Assembly: GCA_004102785.1 (NCBI GenBank) | Contig: SCEJ01000011.1 | Span: 1 to 64,000, forward strand | Origin: Muribaculaceae bacterium Isolate-013 (NCI) | GTDB lineage: Bacteria > Bacteroidota > Bacteroidia > Bacteroidales > Muribaculaceae | DNA length: 64,000 nucleotides | Direction: 5' to 3' | The notes under the pieces: generated by a model | Seen by the model: only the letters and a program-made list of their open reading frames with translations | Database searches by the model: none | What the model was told of the DNA's origin: nothing | Shown: in pieces, positions 34,338 to 43,365 of the stretch | How the letters are laid out: every line of letters starts with the position of its first letter | How positions within the stretch are numbered: position 1 is the stretch's first letter | Translations under genes and position numbers: made by a program

Positions 34338-35354
34338 ATGAGTGTTACCATTCTCGGAATAGAATCGTCGTGCGACGACACCTCAGCCGCAGTTATCCGC
34401 GACGGCATCCTTCTCTCCAATGTAATCGCGTCGCAGAGCGTGCATGAGGAATACGGAGGGGTGGTGCCCGAACTGGCCTCCCGCGCTCATCAGCAGAATA
34501 TCGTACCCGTGGTCGATGCAGCCATAAACCGCGCGGGAATCACGAAAAACGACCTGTCGGCAATAGCCTTCACCCGCGGCCCCGGGCTTCTTGGCTCGCT
34601 TCTGGTGGGCACATCGTTCGCAAAAGGGCTGTCGCTCGGCCTGAGAATACCTATTATAGATGTGAACCATCTTCACGGCCATGTGCTGAGTCACTTCGTG
34701 CGGCGCAAGCCCGACGACGAAGTGCCCGGATTCCCGTTTCTGTGCCTGCTGATTTCGGGGGGGAACTCACAGATTATATTGGTGCGCTCCCCGAAAGAGA
34801 TGGAAATCCTCGGGCAGACTATTGACGACGCCGCAGGCGAAGCCTTTGACAAGTGCGCCAAAGTGATGGGGCTCCCCTACCCCGGCGGCCCTCACATCGA
34901 CCGCCTCGCAGCCGAAGGCAACCCGAAAAAATTCCACTTCTCAAAGCCACGCATTCCGGAACTTGATTACAGCTTCAGCGGTCTGAAGACATCGTTTCTC
35001 TACACCCTCCGCGACAACGTGAAACTTAACCCCGACTTCATCAAGGAGAACAAAGCCGACCTCGCCGCCTCGCTCCAGCACACCATCATAGAGATACTGC
35101 TTGAAAAGCTCGACATGGCCGTGAGGCGCACCGGAGTGTCGACCGTAGCCATCGGCGGAGGAGTTTCGGCCAACTCCGGCGTACGGCAGGCGGTAGCAAA
35201 ATATTGCGCCGACAACGGCCTGAAAGCATTCATCCCCGAACGCGCCTTCACCACCGACAACGCCGCAATGGTGGCCATGGCCGGCCACTTCAAATATCTC
35301 GACAAGGATTTCTGCCGCTACGACCAGGCACCATTCGCCAGAGTCACGGTGTGA
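34338..35354 (+). CDS. tsaD: tRNA N6-threonylcarbamoyladenosine transferase
   Basis: Transfers the threonylcarbamoyl group to A37 of ANN-decoding tRNAs. The 338-residue ASKHA-fold protein begins ILGIESSCDDTSAAVI and has GPGLLGSLLVGTSFAKG, the metal-binding DVNHLHGHVLSHF, LLISGGNSQI and IGGGVSANSGVR. Length is normal. It begins the plus-strand run tsaD, pncC, fbp. Confidence 0.96.
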   Translation: MSVTILGIESSCDDTSAAVIRDGILLSNVIASQSVHEEYGGVVPELASRAHQQNIVPVVDAAINRAGITKNDLSAIAFTRGPGLLGSLLVGTSFAKGLSLGLRIPIIDVNHLHGHVLSHFVRRKPDDEVPGFPFLCLLISGGNSQIILVRSPKEMEILGQTIDDAAGEAFDKCAKVMGLPYPGGPHIDRLAAEGNPKKFHFSKPRIPELDYSFSGLKTSFLYTLRDNVKLNPDFIKENKADLAASLQHTIIEILLEKLDMAVRRTGVSTVAIGGGVSANSGVRQAVAKYCADNGLKAFIPERAFTTDNAAMVAMAGHFKYLDKDFCRYDQAPFARVTV

Positions 35355-35406
35355 CCGCCGGGCCGTATTCATCAGACTCCAGATAAGAAACGTCCACACG
35401 GATTGC

Positions 35407-35877
35407 ATGAATAAAACAGAAGAACTCCTCAGCCGTCTCCGCGCACTGGGGCTTTCGGCAGCCACAGCCGAAAGCTGCACCGGAGGCAACATAGCCCATC
35501 GGCTCACACTTGTGCCCGGAGCTTCAGAATCATTCTTCGGCTCCATTGTCAGCTACACAAACCAGGTCAAGACATCGCTTTTAGGTGTATCGACCGACAC
35601 GCTGCGGCTTTATGGCGCCGTGTCGCAGCCAACGGTCGTGCAGATGGCAAGAGGGGTATGCAACGCCGTGTCGGCCGACTGCGCCATGGCCACCTCAGGC
35701 ATCGCCGGCCCGGGAGGAGGCACCCCCAGAAAGCCGGTAGGCACCGTATGGATCGCAGCGCGCACGCCATGGCGCGAAACATCACGACTTTACAATTTCT
35801 CCGGGAGCCGCGAGGATATTATCGCCCAGGCTACCGAGGCTGCCATAAATCTCTTACTTGAAATACTTCCACTGTGA
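35407..35877 (+). CDS. CinA C-terminal-type nicotinamide-nucleotide amidase
   Basis: A 156-residue standalone CinA C-terminal domain. It matches PncC-type deamidases that convert NMN to nicotinate mononucleotide in pyridine salvage. Motifs are ATAESCTGGNIAHRLT, FFGSIVSYTNQVK and ATSGIAGPGGGTPRKPVGTVWIA. The N-terminal molybdopterin-like half of full CinA is absent, as is common. Its stop codon overlaps the fbp start by one base (TGATG), indicating translational coupling. Confidence 0.9.
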   Translation: MNKTEELLSRLRALGLSAATAESCTGGNIAHRLTLVPGASESFFGSIVSYTNQVKTSLLGVSTDTLRLYGAVSQPTVVQMARGVCNAVSADCAMATSGIAGPGGGTPRKPVGTVWIAARTPWRETSRLYNFSGSREDIIAQATEAAINLLLEILPL

Positions 35878-37865
35878 TGATTGAAAAAATCCGTTCCGAC
35901 CTCCGCCTGCTGGAACTGCTGTCGCAGTCGTTTCCTACCGTCAGCGCAGCTTCCACCGAGATTATCAACCTTGAGGCTATCCTCAACCTGCCAAAAGGCA
36001 CAGAGCATTTCGTTGCCGACATACACGGCGAGAACGAGGCGTTCAGCCACATACTGCGCAACGCCTCCGGAAATATACGCCGCAAAGTCAACGACATCTT
36101 CTCCACGGCAATGCGCGAGGAGGAGATACGCTCGCTCTGTACCCTCATCTACTATCCCGAAAGGAAACTTGAGCTTATCAAGGAAGAGGAGCCCCACCTT
36201 GAGGACTTCTACAACATCACCCTGCACCGCCTGGTAAAGGTCTGCCGCTCGGTGTCATCGAAATACACCCGCTCGAAGGTGCGCAAGGCGCTCCCGAAGG
36301 AGTTCGCGTACATCATCGAGGAGCTGCTTCACGAAGAGCATACCGACTACGACAAGCAGGCCTACTTCTCACGCATCATCGAGACCATCATCACCACCGG
36401 CCAGGCCGACGCTTTCATCATCGCCATATGCTATGTGATACAGCGCCTGAGCATCGACCAGCTACACATATTAGGCGACATCTTCGACCGCGGGCCCGGC
36501 GCGCACCTAATAATGGATATGCTTTGCCGCTACGACAGGTTCGACCTCCAGTGGGGCAACCACGACGCCCTCTGGATGGGCGCCGCAGCCGGCAACACGG
36601 CATGTATTGCAAACGTGCTGCGGATAGCCCTCCGCTACGGCAACATGGCCACACTTGAGGACGGATACGGAATCAACCTGGTGCCTCTGGCCACATTCGC
36701 CATGGAAACCTACGGAAATGACGAATGCCGCCGGTTCCGCCCGAAGATAGCCGAGACCAACGTTGCCGACGCCGCCGGCCATCCCGACGAGAAGACACGC
36801 CTGCTGCTGGCTCGGATGCACAAAGCCATTTCCATCATACAGTTCAAACTCGAAGGGCAGCTCACCGCACGGCGCCCCGAGTGGGGTATGGACCACCGCA
36901 ACCTGCTGCACCTCATCGACCGCGAGAACGGCACGGTGTCGCTCTATGGTGCGACGTATCCAATGCTCGACACCAACTTCCCCACTGTAAACCCCGGCGA
37001 GCCGTATGCGCTCACACCCGAAGAGCAGGCCCTCGTCGACAGGCTGCGGCATTCGTTCATGGTCAGCGACAAGCTGCGCCGGCATATCGGATGCATGTTC
37101 TCGCACGGATGCATGTACAACATCACAAACGGCAACCTCCTCTTCCACGCCTCCATGCCCCTTGAAGCCGACGGCTCGCTCAAAGAGGTCGACATAAACG
37201 GGCGCCGATACAAGGGCGCCGAGCTCTTCCACAACATCGGCATGACTATGCGCGCCGCCTTCAACTCCGACTCTCCGGCCGCCGAGCGTGATTTCGCCAT
37301 CGACTACTACTGGTATCTGTGGTGCGGACCCGACTCGCCCCTGTTCGACAAGGCCCGCATGACCACATTCGAGCGCTACTTCATCGAGGATAAGGAGACC
37401 CACAAGGAGGATAAAGGGCATTACTACACCCTCCGCGACAATCCCGACGTGTGCCGCATGATTCTGGATGAATTCAATGTAAAAGGGGAGCACCGCCACA
37501 TCATCAACGGCCATGTGCCGGTTCGCACCACCCGCGGCGAAAGCCCCATCAGAGCCAACGGCATGCTCATGGTGATTGACGGAGGATTCGCGAAAGCCTA
37601 TCACGACACCACCGGAATCGCCGGATACACCCTCGTGTACCACAGCCGCGGCCTGCAGCTTGTGCAGCACGAGCCGTTCTCGTCGACCGACGAGGCCGTG
37701 ACGCAATGCACCGACATCAGGTCGACCACCCAGATTGTGGAGCTCAGCAACCACCGCCAGCGTGTGCGCGACACCGACAAAGGCATCGAGCTGCAGGAGC
37801 AGATCAACGAGCTAACCGAGCTCCTCTACGCCTACCGGCACGGCCTGGTGAAGGAGCGCACCTGA
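35877..37865 (+). CDS. fbp: Fructose-1,6-bisphosphatase class III
   Basis: Gluconeogenic phosphatase of 662 residues, a class III (metallophosphoesterase) type unrelated to the E. coli Fbp. Metal motifs are DIHGENEAF near residue 50, GDIFDRGPGAHL near 200 and GNHDALWMGAA near 228. The C-terminal part has INGHVPVRTTRGESPIRANG and MVIDGGFAKAYH. The ATG at 35877 was taken over a GTG one codon earlier. Class III enzymes of this length are usual in Bacteroidales. Confidence 0.95.
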   Translation: MIEKIRSDLRLLELLSQSFPTVSAASTEIINLEAILNLPKGTEHFVADIHGENEAFSHILRNASGNIRRKVNDIFSTAMREEEIRSLCTLIYYPERKLELIKEEEPHLEDFYNITLHRLVKVCRSVSSKYTRSKVRKALPKEFAYIIEELLHEEHTDYDKQAYFSRIIETIITTGQADAFIIAICYVIQRLSIDQLHILGDIFDRGPGAHLIMDMLCRYDRFDLQWGNHDALWMGAAAGNTACIANVLRIALRYGNMATLEDGYGINLVPLATFAMETYGNDECRRFRPKIAETNVADAAGHPDEKTRLLLARMHKAISIIQFKLEGQLTARRPEWGMDHRNLLHLIDRENGTVSLYGATYPMLDTNFPTVNPGEPYALTPEEQALVDRLRHSFMVSDKLRRHIGCMFSHGCMYNITNGNLLFHASMPLEADGSLKEVDINGRRYKGAELFHNIGMTMRAAFNSDSPAAERDFAIDYYWYLWCGPDSPLFDKARMTTFERYFIEDKETHKEDKGHYYTLRDNPDVCRMILDEFNVKGEHRHIINGHVPVRTTRGESPIRANGMLMVIDGGFAKAYHDTTGIAGYTLVYHSRGLQLVQHEPFSSTDEAVTQCTDIRSTTQIVELSNHRQRVRDTDKGIELQEQINELTELLYAYRHGLVKERT

Positions 37866-37880
37866 GCGCACCTTCTGCCG

Positions 37881-39473
37881 TCACTGTTCCTCTTCCGGCG
37901 CATCCGGCTCCGCAACGGCGGCCGATGCGCCGGAAGCTGTATTTACGGGCGGCTCAGGGGTGTCGACAGTTTCAGGCTCCGGCTCCACGGGCGCGGACTG
38001 GTGTCTGTCGCTCCCTTTCTCATGGTTGGTGGTGTCGGTGGTATGTTTCTCCTCAGGAGCATCGGGAGCGGCGAAACTGCCGCCGGCCTGGGTGAGGAAA
38101 CGCTTGATTTTGGAGGGAGCCGCGCTGCCGTATGCATTGAAGATATTGAAGGCTATCACAATATCGGTTATGCCGTTGTCGGCCACATACTTCTTCATGT
38201 TGCGGGTGAAATATCTGAAATCAACCACATGAATCTCGCTGAACGAGAAGAACAGATAGCCCGGCAGCGTGTTGCCGTAGCTGTCTTTTATAACAAGGAG
38301 GCGGCGTGAACCCGGAGTGGAGGTCCTGACCTTCACCAGATGCTGGTCGCCCCCCATGAATGTGAGATAAGCGGCCCCGCTGCCATCCTTGTACTGATGG
38401 AAATATCTGCCGGTATAGGGTTTTGACTCGGAAGTGACCTCGTAGTTCTTGTTGACGTTATAGGTGACATAGGTGGTGGTGTAATCCACGCCGACAGGTA
38501 TGTGGTACACAAAATCCTCAGGAGCGTTTTTCACCGAAATATCCTTGGAGTAGCCGTACATGCTACCTACGAAACGGTGTACCACCCGGGTCTCATAGGA
38601 GGATAGATCCCTGAAAGGCACTCCGGCCACATGCGCCAGTTGCCGGGCGGCATAATATCCGCCCAGCGGCGCCCAGTGGTGGTCGGTGCGCAGATATATA
38701 TCCTCGTCGACATGGCCGGCCAGGGCGGAATATACGTCAACGAATTTTGCCGACGGTGAGAGTGTGTTGTGTATGTTCACAAGTGTGGGGCGCTGCGGAT
38801 TGCTGCACTTGGCCGCCTTCTCCGGCAGATAGAACTCAGTGGCGGTGGGCACCGGCATTGCGTAGACATTCACCCCGGGGAAAGCCTCGGCATAGGCGTT
38901 TACCGCCGACACATACGCGCCGCCCCCCTTGGCCGTGCCGCCATAAGCCATCAGGGCACGCACCTTCTCGCCGCTTCCCACAATGATGATGCCGGCGTTG
39001 GCCACCTTTGCGTTCTCCTCGGCATTGACATTATTGTGATATTCACCTGGCGCCGCATCTCCGGCGATGCCGTCAAAGCCGGCCGCCTCATCCTCGGCGG
39101 CCGGCATATCAGCCGACGGCCGGAATGAGACAGCCTCCTCGTCGCCGTCGGGAGTATAGCGGAAGGCATCGCGGATTCTCATGCTCATTGTCATGAACTC
39201 GTCACGGAAAGGCTCGCTGTCGGAAAACCAGTGCGAGATGTCGGCCGTAACCTCCGCCGGCGCCTCCGTGATTCTGCCCATATCCGGAAACTCGGCGAGA
39301 TCACGCTTCTCAAGCTCCGAGTAGGTGGTGCGGGGGAAAAACAGGAACACCACCGTCAGTGCGGCAAAAACGCCGCCCACTATTACAAGATAAAGTATAT
39401 GGTGCGCGCCGACCGCGTTCGGAGCAGGCTCGGCCGCATTATTCTTCTGTTGCATCTTCTTCGGTGTCTTCAT
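37881..39473 (-). CDS. DHHW family protein (AlgX/AlgJ-like), membrane-anchored
   Basis: A protein of about 530 residues related to the SGNH-like partner proteins of MBOAT acyltransferases. One N-terminal membrane helix (ILYLVIVGGVFAALTVVFLFF) is followed by an extracytoplasmic domain. It has the signature TDHHWAPLGGYYAARQLA near 261 and VIKDSYGNTLPGYLF near 397, which would supply the Asp/His and Ser of the catalytic site. The tail after about residue 470 is acidic, Pro/Glu/Thr-rich and likely disordered. The start was chosen at MKTPKKMQQKNN, which overlaps the preceding DHHW gene by 35 bases; a later Met six codons on is possible. Confidence 0.83.
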   Translation of the reverse strand: MKTPKKMQQKNNAAEPAPNAVGAHHILYLVIVGGVFAALTVVFLFFPRTTYSELEKRDLAEFPDMGRITEAPAEVTADISHWFSDSEPFRDEFMTMSMRIRDAFRYTPDGDEEAVSFRPSADMPAAEDEAAGFDGIAGDAAPGEYHNNVNAEENAKVANAGIIIVGSGEKVRALMAYGGTAKGGGAYVSAVNAYAEAFPGVNVYAMPVPTATEFYLPEKAAKCSNPQRPTLVNIHNTLSPSAKFVDVYSALAGHVDEDIYLRTDHHWAPLGGYYAARQLAHVAGVPFRDLSSYETRVVHRFVGSMYGYSKDISVKNAPEDFVYHIPVGVDYTTTYVTYNVNKNYEVTSESKPYTGRYFHQYKDGSGAAYLTFMGGDQHLVKVRTSTPGSRRLLVIKDSYGNTLPGYLFFSFSEIHVVDFRYFTRNMKKYVADNGITDIVIAFNIFNAYGSAAPSKIKRFLTQAGGSFAAPDAPEEKHTTDTTNHEKGSDRHQSAPVEPEPETVDTPEPPVNTASGASAAVAEPDAPEEEQ

Positions 39474-40785
39474 AAGTGTTATCGTCACATTCGTCTGCAT
39501 CACCGGCCTCGTCGCCGGGCGGCGGGGCCGGCGGCTCCACGGCACCCTCCTCTGGTATCTCTGCCGGCTCGTCGAATGTGTTGCCGTCGTTGTGCGACAG
39601 CATGGCATTAAGCCGGGCGGCGGTGTTGGGATTGAGCGCAATCGAAACACAGTTGACGAAAACCATATCTGTTATTCCGTTGCGGCGCGCATACTGCGCA
39701 AGGTTGTGCGGGAAGAAACGGAAGTCGACCACATGCACCTCCTCGAACGAACCGAAAAGGCACGGGGCCATGGCGTTGCCGAAGCTATCCTTAACAAGGA
39801 GCAGACGCCGCCCGGTGGTGCCCCCGGTTTTCGTTACTTTCACGGTGCGGGTGTCGCCCCCCATGAAAGTGAGATATGCCGCTCCGCTCCCGTCGGGGAA
39901 ATCCTTGAAGAACGACTCCCTGTGCGGGGCACTCTCGCCGGAGGTCTTGCCGCCACGCAGAGTGTAGGTTATGAATTCCGCCTCATAGCCGCCGGGAGGA
40001 AGGTAATATACGAAATCCTCAGGCGAATTCTTTACCATAGGGTCGCCCGAAAACTTATACATCGTGCCTACATAATCGCGAATCACACGCGGGGTATATG
40101 CCGACAGCGGCAGATAGTCCACACCCGCCGCCGCGGCAAGAGCTCCTGCGGCGTAATAGGCCCCCAGCGGCGCCCAGTGATGGTCTGTGCGGTTATAAAT
40201 CTCCTCGCTCAGATGCGCGCGCAATGAGTCATCGGCCATCACAGGAGTCACAATGGAGTCAAGATACGATGCGGTGGCGGCAATGCACCGCTGCTCGCTG
40301 CCGCACGACAAATATCCGGGCGGCATATAGTATTCACCCTGCGACGGAGCCATCAGCATATACACCCGCACGCTGTCGGGGCGAAGCGCCCGCGCATACT
40401 TTGATATCGCTGCGGCATAACCGCGGCCGCCGGTTGCTGAGATGGGGCAAGGCTGCATGGCGCGTGTCACGCCGAGCGAGTCACGGTAGATGATTATCCC
40501 CTTCGCCCCGCGGTGAATCCATGAAGCCGAATCAGCGCTCATCCAGAGGGTCTGCACTGCCGGGCGGCGTACAGAGCGGCGTCTGCTCGTTCTGCGCTTT
40601 TTCTTCTTTGCAGCAGTGCGTTTTTTCCTGGATGAAGTTCGCTTCTTTTTCTTTCGCTTCTTTTTTTTCGCCGACGATGACGCAGCGGCCACGGCCGGGG
40701 CGGAAAAAACCTCAGGGACGGCCACGGAAAGCGCGAGCACGCATACCGCGAACCTCAGCATTATATGCAGAAAAAATCTTGACAT
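39439..40785 (-). CDS. DHHW family protein with signal peptide and polybasic tract
   Basis: A 448-residue paralogue of the downstream DHHW protein. A signal peptide (about residues 1-30, ending near VFSAPAVAAA) is followed by a very basic stretch of roughly 35 residues made almost wholly of Lys, Arg, Ser and Thr (SSAKKKKRKKKKRTSSRKKR and on). The SGNH-like domain carries NRTDHHWAPLGAYYAAGALA near 200 and LLVKDSFGNAMAPCLF near 330. The C terminus is acidic and Pro-rich. It lies 21 bases after the MBOAT gene and overlaps the next DHHW gene. Likely a periplasmic acetyl-transfer partner; substrate unknown. Confidence 0.83.
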   Translation of the reverse strand: MSRFFLHIMLRFAVCVLALSVAVPEVFSAPAVAAASSSAKKKKRKKKKRTSSRKKRTAAKKKKRRTSRRRSVRRPAVQTLWMSADSASWIHRGAKGIIIYRDSLGVTRAMQPCPISATGGRGYAAAISKYARALRPDSVRVYMLMAPSQGEYYMPPGYLSCGSEQRCIAATASYLDSIVTPVMADDSLRAHLSEEIYNRTDHHWAPLGAYYAAGALAAAAGVDYLPLSAYTPRVIRDYVGTMYKFSGDPMVKNSPEDFVYYLPPGGYEAEFITYTLRGGKTSGESAPHRESFFKDFPDGSGAAYLTFMGGDTRTVKVTKTGGTTGRRLLLVKDSFGNAMAPCLFGSFEEVHVVDFRFFPHNLAQYARRNGITDMVFVNCVSIALNPNTAARLNAMLSHNDGNTFDEPAEIPEEGAVEPPAPPPGDEAGDADECDDNTYEDTEEDATEE

Positions 40786-40806
40786 TAGCCTTGCTTGTTT
40801 TTTAAC

Positions 40807-42261
40807 TCAGAAACGGGTGTAGATAAACGCATTGTTTGTGGCTCCGACCAGCAGCGCCACACTCACAGCCAGCAGCGTCAGGGCGATGAACGCGCGTGAA
40901 AGGCTCACCACATGGGCGCCGAAACGCGGCGAGGCCGCAGTCCAGCGGTCAGCCAGCTCTGCGGCATATGTGCGCAATGGGAGGCAGAGAATGAGTGCGC
41001 CTATCCACAACCAGAGATTATCCATGATAACCGACTCAACGTCCATGGATATGCCGGAGCCTTCCCCGGCGAAGAAAAACGCCTTGTAGAACTGCGTCAT
41101 ACGGCCGAAATCATCGAAATAGAACATGCCCCACCCTATCAGTACGAGCAGAATGCTGTAAAGGTGCAGCACCGGGCGCGGCACTTTCCAGCGCAGGAGC
41201 GTGTACTTCTCAAGCATGATTATCAGACCGAAATACAGGCCCCATATAATGAAATTCCAGCTTGCGCCGTGCCACATGCCGGTAAGGAACCACACCGTGA
41301 GTATGTTCAGCGCCTGGTGGCGGCGGTTGCCGCCAAGGGGAATATACACATAGTCACGGAAGAATGAGCCGAGACTCATATGCCAGCGGCGCCAGAAGTC
41401 GGTCATGGAAGTGCATGTGTAGGGGTGCTTGAAATTTTCTGGAAAATGGAAACCCACAGCGCGCCCGAGTCCGATCGCCATGTCGGAATAACCTGAGAAA
41501 TCGAAGTAAATCTGTATTGAGAAGGCAATGATGCCCACCCAGGCCCCGGCAGTGGAGAGATGCGCGAGGTCGCCTCCGATCAGGCGGGTGGCTATCTCAC
41601 CCATTATATTCGCGATTATCACCTTTTTGCCCAAACCGATGAAAAAACGGTAGGAGCCCTGCGCTATATCGGCCGCGGTGGCGTGCCTGTTGTTGATTTC
41701 AAGAGCCACAGTGCCGTAGCGCACGATAGGCCCGGCAATAAGCTGCGGGAACATGGCGATGTAGAGCAGCAGGTCCATGAAATTGCGCTGCACCGGCGAC
41801 TCCCGCCTGTAAACGTCAACCAGATATGATATGGACTGGAATATATAGAAACTGATGCCGATGGGGAGCGCGATATGCGGCACGCTGACATCCACGCCGA
41901 GACCGGCCAGGGCGCCGGCAAAGAATCCGAGATATTTGAACGAGCCCAGAATCGCAAGGTCGACCGCAACACCGGCAATCAGCCATGCCTTGCGCCAGAA
42001 CTTCCCCGTGCAGGAATCGAGCGCCCGACCGGCGATGAAGTTGACAAGCACGCTGAGAAGCATCAGCACCACATACACCGGCTCGCCCCATGCATAAAAC
42101 AGGAGCGAGAAAAGCACCAGCGCCATGTTGCGCGCCAGCAGCGGCCGGCGTATAGCCGGATCCGACTCCTTACGACGCCGGTCAATCCATCCCCCTGCTA
42201 TATAGGCGAGGATAAACAGCGGGATGAAAACAAAGATAAAAAGCAGGTCTGAGAAAACCAT
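40807..42261 (-). CDS. MBOAT family O-acyltransferase (AlgI-like)
   Basis: A 484-residue polytopic membrane protein that should bring acetyl groups across the membrane for polysaccharide modification. Diagnostic segments are YTCTSMTDFWRRWHMSLGSFFRDYVYIPLGG and TGMWHGASWNFIIWGLYFG near 333, the latter with the family's catalytic His. About ten or more hydrophobic helices are visible. It lies between an SGNH hydrolase gene upstream and two DHHW genes downstream on the same strand, the arrangement seen in alginate-type acetylation clusters. The glycan target is not encoded nearby. Confidence 0.93.
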   Translation of the reverse strand: MVFSDLLFIFVFIPLFILAYIAGGWIDRRRKESDPAIRRPLLARNMALVLFSLLFYAWGEPVYVVLMLLSVLVNFIAGRALDSCTGKFWRKAWLIAGVAVDLAILGSFKYLGFFAGALAGLGVDVSVPHIALPIGISFYIFQSISYLVDVYRRESPVQRNFMDLLLYIAMFPQLIAGPIVRYGTVALEINNRHATAADIAQGSYRFFIGLGKKVIIANIMGEIATRLIGGDLAHLSTAGAWVGIIAFSIQIYFDFSGYSDMAIGLGRAVGFHFPENFKHPYTCTSMTDFWRRWHMSLGSFFRDYVYIPLGGNRRHQALNILTVWFLTGMWHGASWNFIIWGLYFGLIIMLEKYTLLRWKVPRPVLHLYSILLVLIGWGMFYFDDFGRMTQFYKAFFFAGEGSGISMDVESVIMDNLWLWIGALILCLPLRTYAAELADRWTAASPRFGAHVVSLSRAFIALTLLAVSVALLVGATNNAFIYTRF

Positions 42262-42304
42262 AGTTCAATGCAGTAGCGCCATCCGCGCGGATGGCAGTCA
42301 ATTA

Positions 42305-43096
42305 TCAGTTGTGTGTGTCTCTGTGTGATGATTCAAGTTCGCCGATAATGAAACGCGCCAGGGCTGACGCGCCATCCGGATTAGTGTGTATTCCGTCGGT
42401 GGTGAACCGACGCGGTTTCCGCCGCTCTTCGTCGGCTTTCACAGGGCCGTAGCGGTCGGTGCGTATCACTTCTATTCCGAGCGCCTGACCTGCCGAGTCA
42501 ATCGTGGCCGACACGCGCTCCACAACAGCCGCCGGAGCCTGCACCATCTGCGCCGGGGTGACCAGCACCAGCCGCGCCTGCGGCCACTCTTTCTGCAATA
42601 TCCGGCACACTGCCACAACGCTGCCGAAAAGACCGGTGGGTAACGCCCCTTCCGCCCGCTCCTCTGCTGAGTCGAATATCCCGGGGCGCCGGTCGGCGAA
42701 CCAGGCGTCATTGGCTCCGGCATATAGTATCACGGCATCGGGAGCCGGGCATATGCCGCTTTTAACATCCAGAAGCAATCGCACAGCCTGGGTGTAGAGC
42801 ACATTGTCGTCATGAAGCACATCATAGAAAGCCCCGGTATCTATTTTAGTGCCGGGGGCGTTTGTCCAAGTGGCGCCGCTGCGGGCATACACACTGACGG
42901 ATGCCGGCGAGGCAAGCCGGCGGAAATGGGAGCTCCATCCGCGGGCCACATTGCAGGAATCACCTCCGATCCAGGTCATGGAGTCGCCAAGGAGCGCCAC
43001 ATTCTTCCCGGAGAGGGTGCCATCACCTCCTGTCACACCATACGAAAAAATGGCCGACAGCAGCAGGATGATGGTGAAAAAGCTGTATCTTTTCAT
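42305..43096 (-). CDS. SGNH/GDSL hydrolase, secreted
   Basis: A 263-residue protein with a signal peptide (FFTIILLLSAIFSYGVTGG). Its SGNH-type hydrolase domain has block I NVALLGDSMTWIGG with the nucleophile Ser, block III LYAGANDAWF, and block V DGIHTNPDGASALARF with the Asp-x-x-His pair. Such enzymes esterify or de-esterify glycans. Being first in the transcript ahead of the MBOAT gene (43-base gap), it may finish or trim O-acetylation outside the inner membrane. A TAACTTTG -7 element lies at 43130-43123. Confidence 0.88.
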   Translation of the reverse strand: MKRYSFFTIILLLSAIFSYGVTGGDGTLSGKNVALLGDSMTWIGGDSCNVARGWSSHFRRLASPASVSVYARSGATWTNAPGTKIDTGAFYDVLHDDNVLYTQAVRLLLDVKSGICPAPDAVILYAGANDAWFADRRPGIFDSAEERAEGALPTGLFGSVVAVCRILQKEWPQARLVLVTPAQMVQAPAAVVERVSATIDSAGQALGIEVIRTDRYGPVKADEERRKPRRFTTDGIHTNPDGASALARFIIGELESSHRDTHN

Positions 43097-43257
43097 TAAG
43101 ACATTAGGTTATAACGGAAATGCAAAGTTACGGTTTTTCCACATATTTTACGGTTGCGAAGCAGGAATATTGTTAAAACAACACCGCGTAAACATAGATA
43201 AACGGGCAAAATGTCGCTTTTTCCGGGATAAATTGTGAACAATTCAAAAAAAATCGC

Positions 43258-43365
43258 CAACTTTGCACTCTCAGACAAAGAGTGTGTAATTTCCGGAGCG
43301 CCACGTCCCGCTCCGAAGCATATCTCCGGTAGCGTCGCACTCTTTACTTGAAAGACGAAACACAG
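43258..43365 (+). promoter_or_regulatory. lpxD promoter region and structured leader
   Basis: CAACTTTG (43258-43265) is a near-match to the -7 element, with TTG at 43233-43235 as a possible -33. The predicted leader of about 90 bases can fold. AAAGAGTG (43278-43285) pairs with CACTCTTT (43338-43345) and encloses a CGGAGCG/CGCTCCG hairpin (43294-43300 with 43309-43315). The outer stem ends 20 bases before the lpxD start. Confidence 0.5.

Noticed and set aside
36507-37754. A 415-codon open frame antisense to fbp
   Set aside because: It lies wholly inside a confidently identified gene, has no recognisable motifs, and long antisense frames are expected in GC-rich coding DNA.
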